Shown in pieces: positions 50,343-57,573 of a DNA stretch of 64,000 nt; the first letter of the stretch is position 1; each line of letters begins with the position of its first letter. This stretch comes from Desulfobacteraceae bacterium (GTDB lineage Bacteria > Desulfobacterota > Desulfobacteria > Desulfobacterales > Desulfosalsimonadaceae): contig QZKW01000030.1 of the NCBI GenBank assembly GCA_003599885.1, positions 62,001 through 126,000 of the forward strand, written 5' to 3'. The translations under genes and the position numbers were made by a program. Under the pieces are notes generated by a model. The model did no database searches, had not been told where the DNA came from, and worked only from the letters and a program-made list of their open reading frames with translations.

Positions 50343-51092
50343 CTATTTTTTCCGGGGATCTTTTAAATACACCGACTTTGAAGGGCCGTCACCCACAGCC
50401 CGTTCCTCAATCTGGAAGAGCTTGGTTGCCGCCACCAGCCCGCCCAGTTTTTTGTATCCGTAATTTCTGGGATCAAACTCCGGTGACTGTTTGGCGATGT
50501 TATTGCCCACGGCGGCCAAGTGGGCCCAGCCGCTGTCGTCGGAAGATGCTTCCACCGCATTCCGCAGCAAACTCACAAGCTTGGTGTCCCGTTTCAGGTC
50601 AGAAGGCGTTTTCCGATGGATCTTTTCCGCATCTTCGTCATCATCGTCCTTGAACCGGAGAACTTCAGTAAAAATAAACTTATCGCAAGCCGACACAAAC
50701 GGTTCCGGCGTTTTTTTCTCGCCGAACCCGTACACAAAAAGACCGGCTTCCCTGATCCGTGAGGCCAGCTTGGTGAAATCACTGTCGCTGGATACAATGC
50801 AGAACCCGTCAAACTTGCCGGTGTACAGCAGGTCCATGGCATCAATAATCATGGCGCTGTCAGTGGCGTTTTTTCCGGTGGTATACCCGAATTGCTGGAT
50901 GGGCTGAATGGAATAGCGCAGCAACACCTCTTTCCAGCCTTTCAGGCCCGGCGCCGTCCAGTCGCCGTATATGCGTTTGACATTGGCGGTCCCGTATTTG
51001 GCGATTTCCGCCAAAAGCCCTTCCACAATGGAGGGTTGCGCGTTGTCCGCATCAATGAGCACCGCCAGTTTTTCCGTTTTTCCGTCTGTCAT
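50343..51092 (-). CDS. NYN-domain putative RNase with C-terminal LOTUS/OST-HTH
   Basis: This 249-residue protein has an NYN (PIN-like) domain with acidic metal-binding residues in LIDADNAQPS, GKNATDSAMIIDAMDLL and SSDSDF. These are the catalytic Asp positions of the LabA/DUF88 group. A charged linker then leads to an OST-HTH/LOTUS RNA-binding domain (VSLLRNAVEAS...GWAHLAAVGNNI...NYGYKKLGGLV). Such proteins are thought to cut or bind structured RNA. The target is unknown. A 53-residue gene lies 91 bases upstream on the same strand. Confidence 0.9.
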   Translation of the reverse strand: MTDGKTEKLAVLIDADNAQPSIVEGLLAEIAKYGTANVKRIYGDWTAPGLKGWKEVLLRYSIQPIQQFGYTTGKNATDSAMIIDAMDLLYTGKFDGFCIVSSDSDFTKLASRIREAGLFVYGFGEKKTPEPFVSACDKFIFTEVLRFKDDDDEDAEKIHRKTPSDLKRDTKLVSLLRNAVEASSDDSGWAHLAAVGNNIAKQSPEFDPRNYGYKKLGGLVAATKLFQIEERAVGDGPSKSVYLKDPRKK

Positions 51093-51183
51093 GATCTTGT
51101 CCTTTTATAATTTCCCCGGCGAACACTCAGACGATACCAGCCCAAAACCGCCCTGATTGAAAACACTATCCCGTAAAAACCGC

Positions 51184-51345
51184 CTATTCCGGTTCCTCTG
51201 CTTCATCCCCGTCTGTCTCTTGTTCCGGGTTCTCGCCCCCGCCGGAATCCGTATTTTCCATTTTGCGCTGTTTTTTTTCTTCCTTCTTTTTTTGTTTGGC
51301 TATTTCTTTCTGCCGTTTCGCGAATTTATAATTGGGTTTTGCCAA
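51184..51345 (-). CDS. Small highly charged protein, 53 residues, TTG start
   Basis: The TTG start is four bases after AAGGAGGAT, a very good ribosome-binding site. The protein begins AKPNYKFAKRQKEIAKQKKK, is extremely Lys-rich, and ends in an acidic tail (DGDEAEEPE). I recall this AKPNY-F-KRQ start from small uncharacterised proteobacterial proteins, so it is likely a real gene. The basic head and acidic tail suggest nucleic-acid or ribosome binding. It is easily missed because of its size and start codon. It is encoded divergently from gltA. Confidence 0.75.
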   Translation of the reverse strand: MAKPNYKFAKRQKEIAKQKKKEEKKQRKMENTDSGGGENPEQETDGDEAEEPE

Positions 51346-51705
51346 TAGATCCTCCTTTATGCGGCGGTTTAAACGCCGTCTGTTTTTCCATTAAGCGGCC
51401 TCTAACTGTTTATTTTTTAAACTTTCTGATTTTTCTTGATTTTATTTACGGGTAAACTATAAACCGCCGGGTAAAATAATGCAAGGCAGGATAACGAGAC
51501 ACGCCATCGAAGCGAATGTTTTCTATAACATTATGAAATATTTGTCATTTTAAATCCTTGACGCAAATGCGGAATTCAAGTACTTTTTTTGCAAAAATGA
51601 CTAAGCGGCCCGCACTGAAAGCGGGGAACATGAGATCTGAAATTCAGATGATGCTTCTGATTTTGAGATGACAACACAACAGATTCAATTAATAAGGAAA
51701 ACATT
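51346..51705. other. Divergent region between the 53-residue gene and gltA
   Basis: This is 360 AT-rich bases. It holds a predicted gltA promoter (51558-51586), a leader of about 115 bases, and a GGCGG-TTTAAA-CGCC near-palindrome at about 51363 close to the small gene's start. No further gene is seen. Confidence 0.5.
51558..51586 (+). promoter_or_regulatory. Predicted sigma-70-type promoter of gltA
   Basis: TTGACG and TACTTT are separated by 17 bases. The -35 box is near consensus; the -10 box is weaker. The predicted start point is about 115 bases before the gltA ATG, leaving a long untranslated leader. Confidence 0.4.
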
Positions 51706-52995
51706 ATGGCAACAGAATACGCCAAATTAATCATTGATGGAAAAGAACTGCAACTGCCGGTGATCACAGGGACGGAAGGCGAAAAAGCCATTGACATCCG
51801 GAGCCTGCGGCAGACAACCGGATTCATCACGTATGATCCGGGGTTCGGCAACACCGGATCATGCAAAAGCGATATCACCTTCATGGACGGCGAAAAAGGC
51901 ATCCTGCGGCACCGGGGCATTCCCATCGAGGAACTGGCGGAACAGTCCACCTTTGTGGAAACCGCTTACCTCATCATCAACGGCAAACTGCCGAGCCGCC
52001 AGGAACTCATAACCAACAGCATCCTGCTCAACGACCAGTCCATGGTCCACGAAGACATGCAGATTTTTTATCAGAATTTCCCCAGGCTTTCCCATCCCAT
52101 GGGCATTTTGTCCGCCATGGTGAACGCCCTGCGCAGCTTTTATCCGGAACTCATGCAAACCGACGAGGATTTCCAAAAAGTCGCCATCCGGCTCCTGTCC
52201 AAGGTCCGAACCATGGCCGCCATGTCCTACAAGATTTCGCGGGGCCACAAGGTGATTTACCCGAGGGCCGACTATACCTACTGCGCCAATTTTTTGAACA
52301 TGATGTTCGACAGCCCGGTCAACCCCTATAATCCGGATGATGATGTGGTCGCGGCGCTCAATACATTCTGGATTCTCCATGCCGACCACGAGCAGAACTG
52401 CTCCACCATGGCGGTGAAGACCGTGGGTTCCGCCAAAGCCAATATTTACGCGTCCATTTCTGCGGGCATTTCTGCGCTCTGGGGCACCCTGCACGGGGGC
52501 GCCAACCAGAAAGTCATTGAAATGCTTACTGAAATTCACAATTCAGGGGCTTCAATCAAGGATGTCGTGGAACGGGCGAAAAGAAAGGACAACCCTGTCC
52601 GGCTCATGGGCTTCGGGCACCGGGTGTATAAAACCTATGATCCCAGGGCCAAAATCATGAAAAAAGTCTGTGACAAGGTGCTGCCCAAACTCAAAGTTGA
52701 CGACCCCCTCCTGGATATCGCCAAACAGCTGGAGGAAGCCGCCCTGAGTGATTCCTATTTTATCGACAAAAATCTGTATCCCAACGTGGATTTTTACAGC
52801 GGCATCCTGCTCCGGGCCATTGGGATTCCCACCAACATGTTCACGGTAATGTTCGCCATCGGACGGCTGCCGGGCTGGATCGCCCAGTGGAAGGAAAACA
52901 ACGACGACCCGGAACAGAAAATCATCCGGCCCCGGCAGATTTACATGGGGGAAACCGTAACTCCCTATGTTCCCTTATCCAAACGTTTGGAATAA
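51706..52995 (+). CDS. gltA: Citrate synthase
   Basis: This 429-residue enzyme matches hexameric type I citrate synthases. The active-site residues are in place: His in LHADHEQNCS, His in LMGFGHRVYK and Asp in NVDFYSG. An N-terminal beta extension (KLIIDGKELQLPVITG) typical of the NADH-sensitive group is also present. It condenses oxaloacetate with acetyl-CoA to citrate, the entry step of the TCA cycle, in the cytoplasm. TAAGGA precedes the ATG. The gene stands alone: divergent from a small gene upstream and convergent with an MBL gene downstream, with repeat copy C between. Confidence 0.97.
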   Translation: MATEYAKLIIDGKELQLPVITGTEGEKAIDIRSLRQTTGFITYDPGFGNTGSCKSDITFMDGEKGILRHRGIPIEELAEQSTFVETAYLIINGKLPSRQELITNSILLNDQSMVHEDMQIFYQNFPRLSHPMGILSAMVNALRSFYPELMQTDEDFQKVAIRLLSKVRTMAAMSYKISRGHKVIYPRADYTYCANFLNMMFDSPVNPYNPDDDVVAALNTFWILHADHEQNCSTMAVKTVGSAKANIYASISAGISALWGTLHGGANQKVIEMLTEIHNSGASIKDVVERAKRKDNPVRLMGFGHRVYKTYDPRAKIMKKVCDKVLPKLKVDDPLLDIAKQLEEAALSDSYFIDKNLYPNVDFYSGILLRAIGIPTNMFTVMFAIGRLPGWIAQWKENNDDPEQKIIRPRQIYMGETVTPYVPLSKRLE

Positions 52996-53031
52996 TGCGA
53001 ACTTTCTAAGGGATTTCCGAGGAAAAAAGAT

Positions 53032-53108
53032 CTCCCGCAGAGACGCCGGGACGCAGAGGGGGTATCCTTCGAAGGAATTATCCTCTGCGCCTTTGCGTCT
53101 CTGCGCGG
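53032..53108. repeat. Interspersed inverted repeat, copy C
   Basis: The arms CTCCCGCAGAGACGCCGGGA and CCTCTGCGCCTTTGCGTCTC (continuing TGCGCGG) flank a centre holding CCTTCGAAGG. It lies between the convergent gltA and MBL genes and is followed by T-rich sequence, so it may serve as terminator for gltA. Confidence 0.8.
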
Positions 53109-53198
53109 AATAATTTTTATCCCGAATCCCAATTGCCGGGATAAAAACTGCTATGCAGATATATTAATTCTAATGTTGAACCAACTTCGGCTGACTTC

Positions 53199-54170
53199 TT
53201 ACAAGGGTCGGTAAGTCACCACTGGGGTTTCGGTATGACGGTGGATTTTTCCCCTGTTTTCCAGATACCGCAGATGGGAAATGGCTTCTCCGGTGGCGAA
53301 CCACTTTTGCGCCACCGGAAAATCATCCCATGAATCCGCCACCAGATCCCAGGTCATTTTTGATGCCACGTCAAACGCCGACAGGGGCGACTGGCGCGTC
53401 AGGATATCCCGGACCTCCTGAAGCCGGAGATGGTGATGGTTCTTCAGCTCATCAATCCGGCCCCTGAAATTGTCAAACAGCCGCCGGTGACCGGGCAGCA
53501 CCCGGTCCACCGGCAGGTCATACACCTTGTCTAGGCTTTCCAGGTATTCCCGCAGCGGATCGCTGTCCTCCATCCAGCACTGGATATTCGGCGAAATGGT
53601 GCCGAGAATATGGTCACCGGCAATGAAAAACCGGTTTTCCGGGTCATACAGGCAGGTATGGCCCTGGGTATGGCCGGGGGTCTGAATGCAGGTCAACGTA
53701 TAGTCCCCGATAGATAGCGTATCGTTATCGTTTAAAATACTTAAAGATGGAATCCATGAAGTGCCGTATTTGAATCCCGGATGCTGGTTCAGGGCTTTGC
53801 GCAGCCAGGATTCCGGAAACCCGTTTTTCCCGGCATAGGCAATCATGGGCTCGAAACCCTCCCAGTGTTCAATCAGTTCCGAATCCGGCCGGTTAAAATA
53901 TACTTTTGTGGTTTCCGTGACCAGCTCGCCCAGGAGTCCGAAATGGTCCGCATGCAAGTGCGTGATAAAAATATCCGCCGTATCCAGGGTGATGTCAAGC
54001 TCGGCCAGCCCTTTCATCATGGCGTCTTTACACTCTTTCCGGTTAAGTCCGGTGTCGATGATCAGGTTCCGGTCGCCGCCTTTGATGACATAGGAATTGA
54101 GATATTTTAACGGGCTTTCCGGCAGGGGAATTTTGATGCGATAGAGATTAGGGTACAGTTCTTCGGGCAT
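53199..54170 (-). CDS. MBL-fold metallohydrolase
   Basis: This 323-residue cytoplasmic protein has a complete metal set: THLHADHFG near residue 70, a GHTQGH motif near 165 and AGDH near 185, plus a late PGH near 225. The C-terminal 100 residues form a helical and winged-helix-like region (GEAISHLRYLENRGKI). That plan is common in glyoxalase II-like or lactonase-like MBL proteins with an added domain; the substrate is unknown. The gene ends 20 bases from the lipoprotein gene upstream on the same strand and is likely co-transcribed with it. Confidence 0.9.
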   Translation of the reverse strand: MPEELYPNLYRIKIPLPESPLKYLNSYVIKGGDRNLIIDTGLNRKECKDAMMKGLAELDITLDTADIFITHLHADHFGLLGELVTETTKVYFNRPDSELIEHWEGFEPMIAYAGKNGFPESWLRKALNQHPGFKYGTSWIPSLSILNDNDTLSIGDYTLTCIQTPGHTQGHTCLYDPENRFFIAGDHILGTISPNIQCWMEDSDPLREYLESLDKVYDLPVDRVLPGHRRLFDNFRGRIDELKNHHHLRLQEVRDILTRQSPLSAFDVASKMTWDLVADSWDDFPVAQKWFATGEAISHLRYLENRGKIHRHTETPVVTYRPL

Positions 54171-54191
54171 GAGGTCTCCTTGTAAAAACGT

Positions 54192-54836
54192 TTATTCAAA
54201 AAATCCGTCCTTGCGATCGATGATGGTCACCCCGGCGGGCACCGCGAACCGGTCGTCGGGAAGATCAAATTCGATATTCTCATAATAAACCGCATCTTCT
54301 TTATTATCCGGAAGGTTCATGGCCGCCAGCGCAATGCCTTTTTCCTTCCACACCGCAAGCCAGTGGTTCCGGAATTTCAGCACATAACACGCCCGGCCCT
54401 CAACAACATCTTCCCCGTCCACAACCGCGCCCTGATAATTGAAATGCGCTTCCCGCGCCTTGCCGTAATTGTCCGCATTCCATCTCCCGTCCGTGGGACA
54501 GCGGTAGGCAATGCGCTCATCCGGGAAATAATGATAATCATGGCTGCCGTCGGCATTGTAAATATACACATAGCGTTTTCCGGACCGGATAAAGTCGGAG
54601 CGGAACCGGAAAAACGGCTTGCCGTCTCGCTCGAATTGAAAATACATGCGCTTGGCCACTTTCCCCATGATGGTTTGATCCAGCGCATAGGAACGGATGG
54701 TGCGGGCACGTGATTCCAGGTCCGCCACAATCCGGGCGTTCGCATCCGGGGCGGCTGTTTTAAATACGGCACAGCCATTTAAAAATAATGATAATACCAA
54801 CATTAATAATGCGATTGATACCGCTGATTTTTTCAT
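54192..54836 (-). CDS. Lipoprotein of the LolA/MucB-like fold
   Basis: The ATG at 54836 begins a signal peptide ending in a lipobox LNGC. The mature part has a pattern of long strands with YALDQTIMGKVAKRMYFQFE, PFFRFRSDFIRSGKRYVYIY and FPDERIAYRCP. That resembles the LolA/LppX-type half-barrel that binds lipids or acyl chains. Identification is by pattern only. An outer-membrane or inner-membrane lipid-handling role is possible. It is 21 bases upstream of the MBL gene. Confidence 0.7.
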   Translation of the reverse strand: MKKSAVSIALLMLVLSLFLNGCAVFKTAAPDANARIVADLESRARTIRSYALDQTIMGKVAKRMYFQFERDGKPFFRFRSDFIRSGKRYVYIYNADGSHDYHYFPDERIAYRCPTDGRWNADNYGKAREAHFNYQGAVVDGEDVVEGRACYVLKFRNHWLAVWKEKGIALAAMNLPDNKEDAVYYENIEFDLPDDRFAVPAGVTIIDRKDGFFE

Positions 54837-55064
54837 GTCGGCCATCCGTATGCAGGTACCGTGTTAAACAGAAATCGTCTTGTGGCCAACCTATCAAACT
54901 TGTTACGGAACCACAACACAATCGCCATGGATGTAAAAAAGCATTCCTTTTTTTGTGGCCATGACCGGGCCAAGGCACTGAAAAGATAAATTTTGACAGC
55001 AAGATATGTGTTACGTATGATTGTACGTGGGAAGGAAACGCATGTCTGAATAAGGAATATTAAA

Positions 55065-55364
55065 ATGAATTTTATCATTGAAATTGAACAAGAAGAGGAT
55101 GGGCGGATCATAGCCGAAATTCCCGGCCTGCCGGGAGCCCTGGTTTACGGGCAATCCCGTGACGAGGCCATTGCGCTTGCCAAAGCCCTTGCGTTGAGGG
55201 TTTTGGCGGATCGGATCGAACATGGGGAGATTGTTCCTGAAATGTCAAATGTCTTTTCGGTCGCTGTGAGCCAGTGGGCTTCAGCAAAATCCCGCCATGT
55301 CTTATCTGCTCTTTTGAGGATTGGATGGCGCATCAAGCGCGAAAGAGGCGGATTCCATTATTAA
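55065..55364 (+). pseudogene. Degenerate HicB-HicA toxin-antitoxin module, fused and truncated
   Basis: Residues 1-68 are a HicB antitoxin N-terminal domain (IIEIEQEEDGRIIAEIPGLPG, then RDEAIALAKALALRVLADR). From residue 69 the same frame continues as the start of a HicA toxin (SQWASAKSRHVLSALLRIG, then WRIKRERGG). In intact modules of this order the two proteins are in different frames with overlapping stop and start. Here they read through. The HicA part ends at GGFHY, just after the His of the GSH-type active site, losing about 45 residues. The toxin should be inactive; the HicB part might still bind DNA or a toxin. Confidence 0.75.
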
Positions 55365-55549
55365 ACTGTTTTTCAAAATCTCCTCAGCCCATTGCCGATT
55401 TTTAATGCCGGAAAGGCAACCCCCAAGACCTCAAGCAGCCCCAATTTGACAGATATTTTAATAATTTTCAATAAGTTAAATTAATACAACAAGTTTATCC
55501 CGTATACATGAATGGTTGTTTTCCTCCTATAAATAGAAACCCGTTATTC

Positions 55550-55903
55550 TCAGTTAGGTTTTGATAAATGTGGATGACTTTTGTGAATTTCAGCGCAAAT
55601 TATCTTTGCAGCTTGCCGCCATGGCGGAAGACTATCAGGCACGAACCATGTTTCTTGAGATAATGGACCATGTAGCTTGGCAATAAAATCCAGCAATAGG
55701 GAATTGGCCACACGGCAAGCAGGCTCTGAACACATTCCCCAGCCATCAGCCCGTTCAAGAGTAAGTAAAAAAGCAAGGGCTTCATCTTCAAAGTGATGGT
55801 CGTCAGATGTCAGAACACCAGCCGAATTTAACCAAGGCTTCGCTTTAAACAGTTCATATATAAGCTCAAATGCTTTTTGTGAATCAATTTTGGCTTTCTT
55901 CAT
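55550..55903 (-). CDS. Uncharacterised partner of the TerB-N protein
   Basis: This 117-residue acidic, probably all-helical protein has no signal or membrane segment. It includes a Cys-containing GWGMCSEPACRVA stretch and a Trp-rich PPWRQAAKII. I do not recognise it. It starts 27 bases after the TerB-N gene on the same strand, so the two probably act together. Both lie in an AT-richer stretch than their surroundings, suggesting acquisition. An immunity-like role is possible but unproven. Confidence 0.6.
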   Translation of the reverse strand: MKKAKIDSQKAFELIYELFKAKPWLNSAGVLTSDDHHFEDEALAFLLTLERADGWGMCSEPACRVANSLLLDFIAKLHGPLSQETWFVPDSLPPWRQAAKIICAEIHKSHPHLSKPN

Positions 55904-55930
55904 GTCGTGTCTTTACCAGATTATTTGATA

Positions 55931-56869
55931 TTATTTTTTTTCTTTTGACCTTTTGGATTCGATTTTTACAGCTTCGTGAACTTCTTTAAAAATGGCACTC
56001 ATTTCATTTTTAAACGGAGAATGCCGGAGAAGATTTGGGAAGCATGGAGTACGAACTTCAGGAGAAAATGAGATGTTTGCAAATATAGGATAGGGTATGC
56101 CCTCGACCTTTTTCAGTGAAAATTGAGATGACAATGGATAGGCTGGGTTTCCAAATTTTTCGGTCAGCACATCTGAGATTTTCTGCATATAAAGTTCAGG
56201 CTTTAACTTAACGTACCGGCGGTTTACGCCAGGCAAACAATTAGCTAGTTGAAACATCATGTCATGAGTTATGTCTAATTTATTATAATAAAGTATAAGT
56301 AAACTAGAGTTATCGAAATAATCAAAACCATCTGCATATATCTGTTGTAATTTATCAACTCTCTTTCTTAATAGACATGAATGGACTATTGCTGACGAAC
56401 TATAACTTTGAAACGAACCATTGTCGTGATGCTTTCTCAATAACATTATTTCATTAATTGCTTCATCAAAATCACCGTACAATAGATGACGCTCAAGACC
56501 ATAGTAATAAACAAATACATAGCCGATATCTATTGGTTTCGTCACGTCGCATAGCCATCGCAAATACAGCCCCCTCTGCTCTGGGGTCATTTCACTGTAA
56601 GAAGGGAAATATGAAAGCTTTGGAACGTTTTCTGGTGAAGATGGATCTCTGGCTGGCAGCGTTGAATAGATGGTGCTCGGATCATCTGGCACTTCCTGGT
56701 TGAGGTCGACATTACCACGATCAGAGATAGAGACTGTGAACTGCAAACCAAAACCGTGCCCACGAGGTTTGTCGTAAGAGATATAAAGAAGCTTTTTGCG
56801 ATACGGGGGAATTTTATTTATCGCTGGCTGTCTTGTTGTCCACGGTATTAATTTGCCCAATAATGACAT
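55931..56869 (-). CDS. TerB-N domain protein
   Basis: This 312-residue protein carries the TerB N-terminal domain signature YFPSYSEMTPEQRGLYLRWL, followed by DIGYVFVYYYGLERHLL. The family is tied to tellurite/stress and phage-defence-related Ter systems, where TerB-N usually precedes further TerB and ATPase domains. Here the C-terminal TerB domain is absent; the protein ends in a Lys-rich tail, so it is a short form. Palindromic TACAG-N-CTGTA sites lie 44 bases upstream. The base composition is AT-richer than that of flanking genes. Confidence 0.75.
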   Translation of the reverse strand: MSLLGKLIPWTTRQPAINKIPPYRKKLLYISYDKPRGHGFGLQFTVSISDRGNVDLNQEVPDDPSTIYSTLPARDPSSPENVPKLSYFPSYSEMTPEQRGLYLRWLCDVTKPIDIGYVFVYYYGLERHLLYGDFDEAINEIMLLRKHHDNGSFQSYSSSAIVHSCLLRKRVDKLQQIYADGFDYFDNSSLLILYYNKLDITHDMMFQLANCLPGVNRRYVKLKPELYMQKISDVLTEKFGNPAYPLSSQFSLKKVEGIPYPIFANISFSPEVRTPCFPNLLRHSPFKNEMSAIFKEVHEAVKIESKRSKEKK

Positions 56870-56912
56870 AATGCGTAGATGCCTCTGAATTTTTTTTGCC
56901 CAACGGTGTATG

Positions 56913-56923
56913 TACAGTCTGTA
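56913..56923. promoter_or_regulatory. Operator-like palindrome TACAG-T-CTGTA
   Basis: The five-base arms are perfect and lie 44 bases upstream of the TerB-N start. The same core recurs at 57049-57059 inside a larger palindrome. A half-site TTTACAGTC lies near 56945. Confidence 0.5.
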
Positions 56924-57042
56924 TAAATCTGTAAAAACAAACGGTTTACAGTCTATCTAAAAAAGTCTTCAAGATTGGTTGTTTTTGAAATAAATATTAA
57001 CATATCAATATTATAAGCATTTTATGATCAAACACCTTTCCC

Positions 57043-57065
57043 GGTATATACAGACTGTATATACC
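57043..57065. promoter_or_regulatory. Perfect 23-base palindrome with TACAG-A-CTGTA core
   Basis: GGTATATACAG and CTGTATATACC are exact complements around a single A. It shares its core with the site at 56913, so one regulator may bind both. The CTG/CAG order is the reverse of an E. coli LexA box. Confidence 0.55.
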
Positions 57066-57422
57066 AAATGGAGGGATTAAGGGAACGTGCTTCCGGCTAT
57101 TGATCATCCCCATTGAAAGTATGAGGACTCTGGTTGCGCCGGATTCGATTCATCGTCATCACAAGAAAACAACGCCATGACGGCGGTTTATAACATTATC
57201 CCGATTCAAAAACCATGTTTTTTTGAAACATCCCGGAATAATTTCATATTGATGCATTGTCCGTGTACCGGAATCCGCCGTCTGGCAAAACTACCTGAAA
57301 TCAAGAGTCGCTTTTCCATTCCTCGTTTCATCCACCCGTCTCCCTATATAATAAGGATACGCCCATGACCGGAACACTGTCTCCGGAAATTGTGATAGAC
57401 GACGCCGGGATCGGTGCATGAT

Positions 57423-57452
57423 TTTCAGTGGAGACATATGTCTCCACTGAAA
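57423..57452. promoter_or_regulatory. Perfect 30-base palindrome without a spacer
   Basis: TTTCAGTGGAGACAT is followed at once by its exact complement. It lies about 120 bases before priA. A terminator would have a loop and a T-run; neither is present, so an operator or cruciform-forming site is more likely. Confidence 0.55.
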
Positions 57453-57573
57453 CCTGATTCTGAAATTTTATAAATCCTCAACCGATTTTGCATCTTCCAT
57501 TCCGGCGGCTTTATCATTTTAAACCGGGATTAAAGTTGAATGTTTCGGCCGGATGGATTAATTGAAAAGGCTT

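Larger units (their letters stand above)
56870..57573. other. Long intergenic region between the TerB-N gene and priA
   Basis: These 704 bases carry no gene I can support. They hold palindromic sites near the TerB-N start, a 30-base perfect palindrome closer to priA, and AT-rich sequence. A plus-strand open frame at 57177-57368 lacks coding character. Confidence 0.5.

Noticed and set aside
57177-57368. 63-codon open frame on the plus strand before priA
   Set aside because: Composition and sequence look random; no good start site.
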